This document shows, in pieces, positions 42,239 to 57,741 of a stretch of DNA of 64,000 nt. The notes beneath the pieces were generated by a model that was given only the letters and a program-made list of their open reading frames with translations, ran no database searches and was not told where the DNA came from. The stretch's first letter is position 1, and every line of letters starts with the position of its first letter. Source of the stretch: Rubrivivax sp. Lineage in GTDB: Bacteria > Pseudomonadota > Gammaproteobacteria > Burkholderiales > Burkholderiaceae_C. The translations under genes and the position numbers were made by a program. The stretch is taken from the NCBI GenBank assembly GCA_016790425.1, contig JAEUPF010000025.1, positions 62,001-126,000 of the forward strand, read 5' to 3'.

Positions 42239-42279
42239 TTGATCAAGGTCAATGGCACGCCGCATCAGCGGCGTAGATT
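42239..42279 (+). promoter_or_regulatory. Class II FNR/ANR-type promoter of the diheme cytochrome gene
   Basis: TTGATCAAGGTCAA at 42239-42252 matches the FNR consensus TTGAT-N4-ATCAA at nine of ten positions. A TAGATT box at 42274-42279 would be the -10 of a start near 42287, placing the centre of the FNR site at about -41.5, exactly the class II activator position. It predicts oxygen-limited expression of the cytochrome gene that starts at 42371. Confidence 0.7.
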
Positions 42280-42370
42280 GGACACAGCGAGCACCAGTCG
42301 GCAATCGGGCGAGTCGCCCGCTGCAGCTGTCCGGCGGCGAACGTCTTGCCCATGAAACAAGGGGCCTGAC

Positions 42371-43432
42371 ATGCCAGCGACCCTGCTCCGCAGCGCGATG
42401 TCATATCCGGCGAGGCGGCTGTTTGCCGGGCCCCCTGCCCTTGCGCTGACGGCGGTGGCCCTGGGCCTCGCGCTCGCCACCGCCGACACGTGGGCACAGC
42501 GCCGCGAGCGCAGCGGGCAGGAGGTGGTCGATGCCACCTGCTCGGCCTGCCACGGCAAGGGCGAAGGCGGCGCGCCGCGCATCGGCGACGAGAAGGCCTG
42601 GGCCAGGCGCGCGTCGCAAGGGCTGTCGGCATTGAGCGAGCACGCCCTCAAGGGCATCCGCGCGATGCCGGCGCACGGCGGCAACCCCGGCTTGAGCGAC
42701 ATCGAGATCGAGCGCGCCGTCGTGCAGATGGTCAACGCCTCGGGCGGGCACTGGATGCTGCCGGCAGGCGGCGCCACGCCCACGGTGCTGCGCAGCAGCG
42801 AGCAGATCGTGCAGGCGGTCTGCGCCAACTGCCACCGCGAAGGCGTCAACGGCGCGCCGAGGATCGGCGACCGCACGGCCTGGATTCCGCGCCTGCGCCG
42901 GGGCCTCGATGCGCTGGTGACCTCGGCCGTCAACGGCTACGGCCCGATGCCTTCGCGCGGCGGCTCGGCCAACCTCAGCGACGTCGAGATCAAGGGCGCG
43001 ATCATCTACATGTTCAACTTCGGCGTCGGCATCGCCGCGCCGTCGCCCCCGGGGCCCGGCGCCGGCAGCGACCCGTTCCATCGCACGATCGCCGGTGCCG
43101 ACGTGTACCTCGGCGTGATCGAGGCCGGCAAGGTGCCGGCCCGCCAGGGCATGGCCCCGCCGCCCAGGGAGAAGGGCTACTACCACATCAACATCTCGCT
43201 GATCGACGGCAAGACCAATGCGCCCATCACCGATGCCCAGGTCAAGGTCAGCGTCAGCGACGGCGTGGGCGGCGAAACGCGCCCGCTGGACCTCGTTGCC
43301 GCCAACCAGAGCGTGAGCTACGGCGCCTACTTCCGCATGCCGAACAAGAATCCCTACACGATCGCGGCGCAGATCCAGCGCCCGGGCGTGGCCGGCACAT
43401 CGGAGGTGCGGTTCGACTACAGGGCCCGGTAG
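42371..43432 (+). CDS. Diheme cytochrome c fused to a P19-like C-terminal domain
   Basis: 353 residues from ATG 42371; an in-frame ATG nine codons later is possible. Signal peptide ends ATADTWAQ. Two cytochrome c5-like domains carry CSACHGKGEG (residue 57) and CANCHREGVN (residue 151), each followed by G-A-P-R-I-G-D and by a Met axial ligand in AMPAHGG / PMPSRGG. From about residue 235 a different beta-rich domain follows (YYHINISLIDGKTNAPITDA; VSYGAYFRMPNKNPYTIAAQ), resembling periplasmic P19/Tp34 iron-binding proteins. Haems plus metal-binding domain suggest handling of iron redox state in the periplasm; this is inference. Confidence 0.82.
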   Translation: MPATLLRSAMSYPARRLFAGPPALALTAVALGLALATADTWAQRRERSGQEVVDATCSACHGKGEGGAPRIGDEKAWARRASQGLSALSEHALKGIRAMPAHGGNPGLSDIEIERAVVQMVNASGGHWMLPAGGATPTVLRSSEQIVQAVCANCHREGVNGAPRIGDRTAWIPRLRRGLDALVTSAVNGYGPMPSRGGSANLSDVEIKGAIIYMFNFGVGIAAPSPPGPGAGSDPFHRTIAGADVYLGVIEAGKVPARQGMAPPPREKGYYHINISLIDGKTNAPITDAQVKVSVSDGVGGETRPLDLVAANQSVSYGAYFRMPNKNPYTIAAQIQRPGVAGTSEVRFDYRAR

Positions 43433-43456
43433 GTCCGACGGCCTCGCGGGGACGAA

Positions 43457-43984
43457 TTGGGCAAGGTCCTGTTCGCCTACTCGAGCACCGACGGCCACAC
43501 GCGCCGCATCTGCGAGCACCTGCGCGACGCCCTGTGCGCGCAGGGCCAGGCGGTCGAACTCGCCACCATGGCCGAGGCCGGCGAACGCGACCTCGCGGCG
43601 TACGACAAGATCGTGCTCGGCGCCAGCATCCGCTATGGCCGGCACAAGCCCGAGGTGGCCGCCTTCGCGAAGGCACACCGCGTCGAACTGCAGGCGCGAC
43701 CGAGCGCCTTCTTCACGGTCAACATCGTGGCGCGCAAGCCGGGCAAGGACCGGCCCGAAACGAACCCGTACCTGCGCAAGTTCCTGCGCCGGCTGCCCTG
43801 GCAGCCACGCGAGCTGGACGTCTTCGCCGGGCGCCTGGACTACCCGAGACTGGGCCCGCTGGATCGATCGATCATCCGCTTCATCATGTGGCTGACCCAC
43901 GGGCCGACCGATCCGAGCGCGGTGGTCGAGTTCACGGACTGGCAGCGGGTCGAGGCGTTCGGCAGGCGGCTGGCGGCGATGTAG
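43457..43984 (+). CDS. hemG: Menaquinone-dependent protoporphyrinogen IX dehydrogenase (flavodoxin type)
   Basis: 175 residues from TTG 43457, the only start that keeps the flavodoxin beta1 (GKVLFAYSSTDGHTRRICEH). Other signatures: YDKIVLGASIRYGRHKPEVA (FMN loop), FFTVNIVARKPGKDRPETNP with following YLRKFL, the long insert typical of HemG, and the C-terminal IIRFIMWLTHGPTDPSAVVE. It oxidises protoporphyrinogen IX with quinone as acceptor, and so works without O2. Located 24 bases after the diheme cytochrome gene, probably co-transcribed from the FNR-type promoter; it would supply haem when many c-type haems are needed. Confidence 0.9.
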   Translation: MGKVLFAYSSTDGHTRRICEHLRDALCAQGQAVELATMAEAGERDLAAYDKIVLGASIRYGRHKPEVAAFAKAHRVELQARPSAFFTVNIVARKPGKDRPETNPYLRKFLRRLPWQPRELDVFAGRLDYPRLGPLDRSIIRFIMWLTHGPTDPSAVVEFTDWQRVEAFGRRLAAM

Positions 43985-44928
43985 CCCCGGGGTCCTGCGC
44001 TCAGGCAGCGGGCAGATCAATGCTGGCGGCGGTCAGCCGCCGCCCGCTTGCTGGCAGGAGGATGAGGGATGACCTCTCCTTCCGGCGCCATGGTCGAGCG
44101 GCGACACTTGCGTCCCGGCAGCACCTTTCGACGGGAGGCTTCCCATGGACGAAGCGGCAACCGCACTGGACGTCGAGCGCTCGGAGCGCGAGGCCTTCGC
44201 CGACATGGTGGCTGCCGCCGACGGCACCGGGGCCGCTGCGCTCGTCCGCTGCTGGCGCCTGGGGCGCGATGGCCTGGGCGTCAGCACCCCTTCCTTGCCG
44301 ATGACGCTGTTCAACCGCGTCTTCGGCCTCGGGCTCGAAGCGGGGCCGGACGATGCGCTGCTGGCGGACCTCGCAGCGCGCATCGGCCCCGTCCGCAGCC
44401 CGCGCTTCGGCGTGCAGCCGGCGCCAGGGCCGCTGGGCGACGCCTGGCGCGAGCGGCTGCGCGCGCTCGGCTACGAGCCCCGTCTGCAAAGCCTGGTGCA
44501 GATGGCGCGCGACCTTGGCGAGGCGCCGCAGCCGCCGGTGGCGCCAGCGCCGGGCCTTGAAATCGTCGAAGCCGATGCCGGCGACAGCCATGCATTCGCC
44601 GCGACGGCCGCCACCGGCTTCGGCATGCCGGCGTGGTTCGTGCCGTGGTTGCAGCGCCTGCCGGGGCGCGCCGGCTGGCATTGCTTCGTGGCCACGCGCG
44701 ACGGCGCGCCGGTGGCCGCGGCCGCGCTCTTCGCGCAAGGAGGCATCGGCTGGCTCGGCATCGCCGCCACGCTGCCCGAAAGCCGCGGCCTCGGCGCGCA
44801 ACGTTCGTTGATGCTGGCCCGCCTGGCGCGGGCGACGCGCCTGAACTGCCGGCTGGCGACGACCGAGACGGGCGCGCCGGTGCCGGGCAAGCCGCATCCT
44901 TCCTACAGCAACATGCTGGGCTGCGGGT

Positions 44929-47139
<2,211 letters not shown>

Positions 47140-47227
47140 CGCCGCATCTTGCCACCGGCATCGCGGTCCGTGCGGTGTGAGCGTATGGTCGCGTCTGCCC
47201 GCAGGAGGATCCAGGAGGATCGACGAA

Positions 47228-48319
47228 ATGGCAACGACCGAGCGCAGCGGCCGCTTCCTGATCTACGGCGCGACCGGCTACACCGGCAAGCTGACCGCGC
47301 GGGTGGCCAAGGCGCAGGGTCTGCAGCCGATCCTCGCCGGGCGCGACGAAGCGAAGACGCGCGCCGTTGCCGCGCCGCACGGGTTCGACTGGCGCGCCTT
47401 CGACCTCGACCAGGCGAGCAAGCTCGACGCCGCGCTCGCCGAAGTCGATGTCGTGCTGCACATGGCCGGCCCCTTCTCGGCCACGTCGAAGCCGATGGCC
47501 GACGCCTGCCTGCGCAACGGCCGGCACTACCTCGACATCACCGGCGAGATCGACGTCTTCGAGGCCCTGGCCGCGCGCGACGCCGAGGCGAAGGCGGCCG
47601 GCGTGATGCTGCTGCCCGGCGCCGGCTTCGATGTCGTGCCGAGCGACTGCCTGGCCGCGCACGCGAAGCGGCGGCTGCCCGACGCGACGCGGCTCCTGCT
47701 GGCCATCGGCGGCATGGCCAAGATGTCGCGCGGCACGGCCAAGACGAGCATCGAGGCGCTGTCGCTGGGCACGCGCGCGCGGCGCGGCGGCCGCATCGTC
47801 CGCCTGCCCGACACGCCGCGCGGCAGCGTCGACTTCGGCAGCGGGCCGGTGCCGACGGTGGCCCTGAGCTGGGGCGATGTGGCCACCGCCTGGCACTCGA
47901 CGCGCATCCCCGACATCGACGTGCATTTCCAGTCGTCGCGGCAGCTCGAGCAGATGACCAAGCTCGGCCCGGTTGCGCGCTTCATGCTCTCCACGCGCAT
48001 CGGCCAGCACTTCGCCAAGGCGGCCGTCGACCGGCAGCCGGAAGGCCCCACCGATGCCGAGCGCGCCAGCGGCCACGCGACGCTGGTGGCGCAGGTGTGG
48101 AACGCAAAAGGCGACACGCTGCGCTCGCGCCTGCGCACGCCCGAGGGCTACACGTTGACCGCACTGAGCTCGCTTGCGATCGTGGAGCGCGTGCTGGCCG
48201 GCGACTTCAAGGCCGGCTGGCAGACGCCGAGCCTCGCCTACGGCGCCGACTTCGTGCTGCGCCTGCCGGGCGTCACGCGCGAAGATCTCGGCGCCTCGCA
48301 GGAGAACGTCGCGCCGTGA
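47228..48319 (+). CDS. Saccharopine-dehydrogenase-like NAD(P)-binding reductase
   Basis: 363 residues from ATG 47228, behind a double AGGAGGAT sequence (two tandem ribosome-binding-site-like elements at 47202-47219). Rossmann start FLIYGATGYTGKLTARVAKA, then LAGRDEAKTRAVAAPHGFDW, VVLHMAGPFSATSKPMADAC and HYLDITGEIDVFEALAARDA, GAGFDVVPSDCLAAHAKRRL: the signature of the trans-acting enoyl reductase / saccharopine dehydrogenase-like family. The substrate is unknown; relatives act on polyketide-type lipids in mycobacteria but are common and uncharacterised in proteobacteria. Confidence 0.88.
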   Translation: MATTERSGRFLIYGATGYTGKLTARVAKAQGLQPILAGRDEAKTRAVAAPHGFDWRAFDLDQASKLDAALAEVDVVLHMAGPFSATSKPMADACLRNGRHYLDITGEIDVFEALAARDAEAKAAGVMLLPGAGFDVVPSDCLAAHAKRRLPDATRLLLAIGGMAKMSRGTAKTSIEALSLGTRARRGGRIVRLPDTPRGSVDFGSGPVPTVALSWGDVATAWHSTRIPDIDVHFQSSRQLEQMTKLGPVARFMLSTRIGQHFAKAAVDRQPEGPTDAERASGHATLVAQVWNAKGDTLRSRLRTPEGYTLTALSSLAIVERVLAGDFKAGWQTPSLAYGADFVLRLPGVTREDLGASQENVAP

Positions 48320-48418
48320 GGGCGTCGCCGTGCCCGATGTGCTTCGCCCCCGTGGCCGGGCTTCACCGCGGCAGGGTCGCGGGTTGCACGGAGCGTTTCA
48401 AGTTTCTATCGTAGGGCC

Positions 48419-53395
<4,977 letters not shown>

Positions 53396-53401
53396 TGCGG
53401 C

Positions 53402-53449
53402 GCACCGTACGGTGCACGCTTCGTCAGGGCTGCGCGGCGCCGCGCAGCC
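53402..53449. terminator. Two palindromes after the sensor kinase gene
   Basis: GCACCGTACGGTGC at 53402-53415 is a perfect palindrome only 6 bases after the kinase stop. A second perfect 22-base palindrome, with arms GGCTGCGCGGC and GCCGCGCAGCC, lies at 53428-53449. Either could be a stable RNA hairpin ending the transcript; no T-run follows. Confidence 0.4.
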
Positions 53450-53581
53450 GGGCCACGAACTGCCCGCCGGGCGCGGGCCGGGCCGCCCGGCCCGGGCGGC
53501 TAGGTGATTCGCCGGGTGCCCGCGCCAGCGCCGGTGCCGAGAATGGATCGCCGCAAGGCGAGACCAAAGGGAGCAAAGCGC

Positions 53582-54568
53582 ATGGCCCCGGTGATCGACG
53601 TCCACACGCACATGCTGACGCACGAGTACGTCTCGCTGCTCGAGCGGCACGGCGGCCCCGATTACACGCTGAAGGCGGTGGCCGGCGGCTTGCGCGCGAT
53701 CCACCTGCACGACGCGCCGTTCATGACGCCGGTGCCCGAGATGTTCGACTACCCGGCGCGCCTGGCGATGATGGACAAGGTCGGCATCGACGTCTCGGTG
53801 ATCTCGCTGTCGTGCCCCAACGTCTACTGGGGCGGCGCCGAGGTCAGCACGCAGGCGGCGCGGCTGATGAACGACGACATGGCCGCGGCACGCGAACGCC
53901 ACCGCGGCCGCGTCGAGTTCCTCTGTTCGCTGCCGTGGCAGCACGCGCGCGAGGCGGTGGCGGAGCTCGAACGCGCCACGGCCAAGGGCGCCTGCGGCGT
54001 GATGGTGCTGGCCAACATCGGCGGCGCGCCGCTCACCGCGCCCGAGTTCGCGCCGGTGTGGCAGGCGATCGACCGCCGCGCGCTGCCGGTGCTCGTGCAT
54101 CCCACGGCGCCGCCGGGCGTGCAGGCGATGCAGATGCACGAGTTCCAGCTCACTGCCTCGGTCGGCTTCACCTTCGACACCACGTTGGCGGTCAGCCGCA
54201 TGCTCTACGACGGCTTCTTCGACCGCTACCCGAACCTGAAGATCATCGCCTCGCACGGCGGCGGCGCGCTGCCGTACCTGATGGGGCGGCTGGACCAGTG
54301 CTGGCGCAACATCCCCGCCTGCCGCGCGAAGACCGACCAGCCGCCTTCGAGCCACATGGGCCGCCTCTTCGCCGACTCGGTGGTGTTCACGCAGCAGGCG
54401 CTGGACCTGTGCCTGCACGTGTTCGGCGAGGAGCAGGTGCTGTTCGGCAGCGACTACCCGCACACGATCGGCGACCCGGTGGGCTGCCTGGCGAAAGTGA
54501 ATTCGCTGTTCGGCGCGCAGCGCGAGCGCGTGCGCGGCGGCAATGCGCAGCGGATCTTCCGCTTCTGA
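53582..54568 (+). CDS. ACMSD-like amidohydrolase-family decarboxylase/hydrolase
   Basis: 328 residues; ATG 53582 chosen since the metal motif follows at once (VIDVHTHMLTHEYVSLLERH, with H-x-H). Other metal and active-site positions: VLVHPTAPPGVQAM (His), IIASHGGGALPYLMGRLDQC (His), FGSDYPHTIGDPVG (Asp). This is the pattern of the amidohydrolase-2 family: ACMSD, gamma-resorcylate and other aromatic-acid decarboxylases. Non-oxidative decarboxylation or hydrolysis of an aromatic or related acid is likely; the exact substrate is not. A Bug receptor gene follows. Confidence 0.9.
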   Translation: MAPVIDVHTHMLTHEYVSLLERHGGPDYTLKAVAGGLRAIHLHDAPFMTPVPEMFDYPARLAMMDKVGIDVSVISLSCPNVYWGGAEVSTQAARLMNDDMAAARERHRGRVEFLCSLPWQHAREAVAELERATAKGACGVMVLANIGGAPLTAPEFAPVWQAIDRRALPVLVHPTAPPGVQAMQMHEFQLTASVGFTFDTTLAVSRMLYDGFFDRYPNLKIIASHGGGALPYLMGRLDQCWRNIPACRAKTDQPPSSHMGRLFADSVVFTQQALDLCLHVFGEEQVLFGSDYPHTIGDPVGCLAKVNSLFGAQRERVRGGNAQRIFRF

Positions 54569-54573
54569 CAGGC

Positions 54574-54640
54574 GACAAGGCGCGACAGCGCACGACAAGG
54601 CGCGACAGCGCACGACAAGGCGCGACAGCGCACGACAACG
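54574..54640. repeat. 20-bp tandem repeat between amidohydrolase and Bug receptor
   Basis: Three head-to-tail copies of GACAAGGCGCGACAGCGCAC at 54574-54593, 54594-54613 and 54614-54633, then a partial fourth. Each copy has GCGC-x-ACA-GCGC internal symmetry. It begins 5 bases after the amidohydrolase stop and ends 38 bases before the receptor gene. No spacers, so not CRISPR; may be a slippage repeat or a series of binding sites. Confidence 0.9.
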
Positions 54641-54678
54641 CGGCAGCAACCGCCGCGGCACAACGACAAGGAGACACC

Positions 54679-55647
54679 ATGACCCAGCGCCGTTCTCTCG
54701 TCCTTGCACCCCTCGCGACGCTGGCGCTCGCGGCGGCGCACGTCGCCGCGCAGGACAAGCCGCCGGTGCGCATCCTCGTCGGCTTTCCGCCCGGCGGCTC
54801 GGCCGACATCGTGGCGCGGCTGCTGGCCGAGAAGATGCGCGGGCCGCTCGGCCAGAACGTCATCGTCGACAACAAGCCCGGCGCCGCCGGCCGCGTCGTG
54901 CTGGGCGACCTGAAGCGCGCCGCGCCCGACGGGCAGACCCTGGTGCTGGCACCCAGCGGGGCGCTGGTGATCCTGCCGTGGCTGTACCGGAACCTCGGCT
55001 ACGACCCGGTGAAGGACTTCACCCCCGTGGCGCGCGCCTGCACCTTCGACTTCGCCATCACCGCGGGCCCGGGGGCGCCGGCGGGCGACCTGAAGACGAT
55101 CCTCGCCTGGATGAAGGCCAACCCGAACAAGGCCAACTACGCCACCCCCGGTGCCGGCACGGTGCCGCACTTCACCGGCGTGATGCTGTCGCAAGGCAGC
55201 GGCATCCCGATGACGCAGGTGGCCTACAAGGGCGGCGCGCCGGCGGTGAACGATCTGCTGGGCGGCCAGGTGCCGCTGCTGGTGGACACGCCGCTGGAGA
55301 CCATCGAACACCACCGCGCCGGCAAGCTGCGCATCGTGGCGCTCACCGGCGAGGCGCGCAGCAAGGTGCTGCCCGAGGTGCCGACGCTGAAGGAGCAGGG
55401 CATCGACATGGCCGCCGATGCCTACTTCGGCGTCTACGGCCCGCCGGGGCTGCCGGCCGAGATCACCGCGCGCCTGAGCCGCGCCGTGGCCGAAGCGCTG
55501 CGCCAGCCCGAGGTGGCCGACAAGATCGTCTCGCTCGGACTGGTGCCCGCCTACGGCACGAGCGAGGAGCTCGCCGCCACGCAGGCCGCGCACCTGAAGC
55601 GCTGGGAGGCGCCGATCAAGGCTTCGGGGTTCACGGTGGAGCAGTGA
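54679..55647 (+). CDS. Bug/TctC-family solute-binding protein
   Basis: 322 residues from ATG 54679 behind AAGGAGA. Signal peptide SLVLAPLATLALAAAHVAAQ, then the Bug pattern: VRILVGFPPGGSADIVARLL, VIVDNKPGAAGRVVLGDLKR, VAYKGGAPAVNDLLGGQVPL. Unrelated in detail to the other Bug protein in the window, so not a recent duplicate. It probably binds the substrate, or a relative, of the upstream amidohydrolase. No TctA/B partner nearby. Confidence 0.94.
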   Translation: MTQRRSLVLAPLATLALAAAHVAAQDKPPVRILVGFPPGGSADIVARLLAEKMRGPLGQNVIVDNKPGAAGRVVLGDLKRAAPDGQTLVLAPSGALVILPWLYRNLGYDPVKDFTPVARACTFDFAITAGPGAPAGDLKTILAWMKANPNKANYATPGAGTVPHFTGVMLSQGSGIPMTQVAYKGGAPAVNDLLGGQVPLLVDTPLETIEHHRAGKLRIVALTGEARSKVLPEVPTLKEQGIDMAADAYFGVYGPPGLPAEITARLSRAVAEALRQPEVADKIVSLGLVPAYGTSEELAATQAAHLKRWEAPIKASGFTVEQ

Positions 55648-55739
55648 AGCGCTCATGGGGTGGGCCGATCGGCATCTGAGCTGAATCGTCTGCGCGTGAG
55701 GACGGTTCTCGCAGGTCGGTCTTTCGAGGTCGGCGCGCC

Positions 55740-56035
55740 AAGGCCGCCGGGTGGCCGGCTCCGCTCGTGTCCTCTTCGGGCCGCCTGTGCTCCGCTGGCG
55801 CTCCGCAAAGGCGCCCCGATGCCCCCTTTACCTCGCTGAGCCGGCCACCCGGCGTCCTTGGCGGGCACAGCCGTCGCAGTGCGAGATGGCATGCCACGGT
55901 GGTGCCGGATCGGGCCGTTGGGGTGCGGCGCGCGGCGAGGTGAAGGGGGCAGCGGGCCGCCGGTGGGCAGCGCCAGCGGGGGCCAGGCGGCCCGAAGAGG
56001 ACACGAGCGGCGCGGCGCACCCCGTCGGCCCGATC
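55740..56035. repeat. Modular inverted-repeat element in a 463-bp gene-free gap
   Basis: 55648-56110 contains no convincing gene. It holds three interlocked inverted repeats: A (55740-55760) with A' (55839-55859), 20 of 21 matching; B (55761-55787) with B' (55984-56010), 27 of 27, extending imperfectly inward through AGCGCCAGCGG; and C (55908-55927) with C' (56016-56035), 18 of 20. A abuts B, and B' abuts C'. The order is A-B-A'-C-B'-C'. It looks like a mobile or amplified intergenic repeat (REP/MITE-like), not a single terminator. Confidence 0.8.
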
Positions 56036-56110
56036 CCGCCACGACCTTTTCGCGCGGGTGATTGAGCGACGACAGCGAGCGGCAACGCATCGGCGCGGCC
56101 CTGGCGCCGC

Positions 56111-57712
56111 TCACGCCTTCGCTGCCAACCTCGCGCGCAACTCCGTCTTCAGCACCTTGCCGTAATTGTTCTTCGGCAGCTCGTCGACGAAGACGTAGCG
56201 CTTGGGCCGCTTGAAGCGCGCGATGTGCGCCAGGCAATGGGCGTCGAGCGCCGCTTCGGTGACGGCGGGTCCGGTGGCCGCGCCCCCGGGCGCATCGCGC
56301 CGGGCGACGACGAAGGCGACGATCACCTCGCCCCACTGGGCATCGGGGGCGCCGACCACCGCCACTTCGGCGACGCCGGGTGCGGTGAGCAGCACCTCCT
56401 CCACCTCGCGCGGGTAGATGTTCGAGCCGCCGCTGATGACGAGGTCCTTGCTGCGGTCCTTCAGCGTCAGGAAGCCGTCGGCGTCGAGCGCGCCGATGTC
56501 TCCGGTCCACAGCCAGCCGTCGCGCAGCGCCGCGGCGGTGGCCTCGGGGTTGCGCCAGTAGCCGGCCATCACCGTGTCGCCGCGCACCAGCACTTCGCCG
56601 GCAACGCCCGTGGGCACGTCGCGGCCCTGCGCGTCGGCCACGCGCAGGCGCACCGGCGTCTGCGCCACGCCCACCGAGGCCAGCCGCTCGCGGTGGCGCG
56701 GGTGCGCGGCGTCGCCGATGTGGCGGCGCGAGAGCGCCGTGGCCACCATCGGCGTCTCGCCCTGGCCGTAGATCTGCACGAAGCGCGGCCCCATCACGCG
56801 CAACGCGCGCTCGATGTCGGCCAGGTACATCGGTGCGCCGCCGTAGACGATGGTCTTGAACGCGGCGGCGGCGTCTTCGGGCGTGAGGGCGCACGCCTGC
56901 GCATGGTCGACGAGGCGCTTGACGATGGTCGGCGCGGCGAAAGTGGACAGCGGCCCGAGCGCGCGGCCGAGCGCGAACAGCTCGGCCGGGTCGACGCCGC
57001 CCGAGGCCGGCACCACGTGGCGCGCGCCGGCCATCAGGTGCGGAATGGCGTACAGGCCGCAGCCGTGCGACATCGGCGCGGCGTAGACGATGGCGTCGTC
57101 GGCGCGCACGGGGTCGACGTCGGCGAAGTAGGTGAGGCCCATCGTCAGCAGGTTGCGGTGCGTGAGCATCACGCCCTTGGGCCGGCCGGTGGTGCCGCTG
57201 GTGTAGAAGAGCCACGCCAGGTCGTCCGGGGCGCGGTCGACCGGCGGTGGCGGCGCTGCGGCGCCGCTGCCGCCGCTGCCGCTGTCGCTGCCGCTTGCGC
57301 TGCCGGGAAGCGGCGCGAACCACGCGTCGGCCTCGGGCGCGAGCGCGTCGATCTGCCGCTGCAGGCCGCTGATCGGCGCCGGCGCCACGTCGGCGGTGAC
57401 GAAGCCGATGCGCGCCTGGGCGTTGCCGACGATCCACTCCACTTCGGCCGGGTGCAGCTTGGCGTTGACCGGCAGCACGGCGAAGCCGCCCCACCAGGCG
57501 CCGAAGAGGATCTCGAGGTAGCGCGGGTGGTTGCGCATGAAGACGACGACGCGGTCGCCGGGCACGAGCCCCGCCGCACCGAGGCGCGCGGCCAGCGCCG
57601 CGCTGCGCCGCGCCCACTGCCCGTGCGTCGCGACGAGCTGCGTGCCTTCGAAGAGCGCGGGCCGGTCGGCGGCCGTGCGCGCCTGGCGGGCCAGCAACTC
57701 GGCGAGGTTCAT
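56111..57712 (-). CDS. AMP-forming acyl-CoA synthetase/ligase
   Basis: 533 residues from ATG 57712. Adenylate-forming enzyme signatures in order: P-loop-like LFYTSGTTGRPKGVMLTHRN, FVQIYGQGETPM (A5), WLWTGDIGALDADGFLTLKD (A7 with catalytic Asp), RSKDLVISGGSNIYPREVEE (A8) and the catalytic Lys in LPKNNYGKVLKTELR (A10). All are intact. A Ser/Gly linker (about 137-150) is coded by short repeats. It activates a carboxylic acid (fatty or aromatic) as CoA thioester. Last gene of a likely minus-strand operon with the formyltransferase-ACT protein and GMC dehydrogenase. Confidence 0.92.
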   Translation of the reverse strand: MNLAELLARQARTAADRPALFEGTQLVATHGQWARRSAALAARLGAAGLVPGDRVVVFMRNHPRYLEILFGAWWGGFAVLPVNAKLHPAEVEWIVGNAQARIGFVTADVAPAPISGLQRQIDALAPEADAWFAPLPGSASGSDSGSGGSGAAAPPPPVDRAPDDLAWLFYTSGTTGRPKGVMLTHRNLLTMGLTYFADVDPVRADDAIVYAAPMSHGCGLYAIPHLMAGARHVVPASGGVDPAELFALGRALGPLSTFAAPTIVKRLVDHAQACALTPEDAAAAFKTIVYGGAPMYLADIERALRVMGPRFVQIYGQGETPMVATALSRRHIGDAAHPRHRERLASVGVAQTPVRLRVADAQGRDVPTGVAGEVLVRGDTVMAGYWRNPEATAAALRDGWLWTGDIGALDADGFLTLKDRSKDLVISGGSNIYPREVEEVLLTAPGVAEVAVVGAPDAQWGEVIVAFVVARRDAPGGAATGPAVTEAALDAHCLAHIARFKRPKRYVFVDELPKNNYGKVLKTELRARLAAKA

Positions 57713-57741
57713 GCGGCCCTGCCGACCCGGCGCCGAACCGT

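Noticed and set aside
54574..54640. Possible CRISPR or attachment-site repeats
   Set aside because: Copies abut directly, there is no integrase or tRNA gene, and the unit is only 20 bp.
55751..56065. Small open frames in the gene-free gap after the second Bug gene
   Set aside because: They read through the inverted-repeat arms on both strands with Arg/Pro-rich translations and no ribosome-binding site; the repeat structure explains the sequence better.
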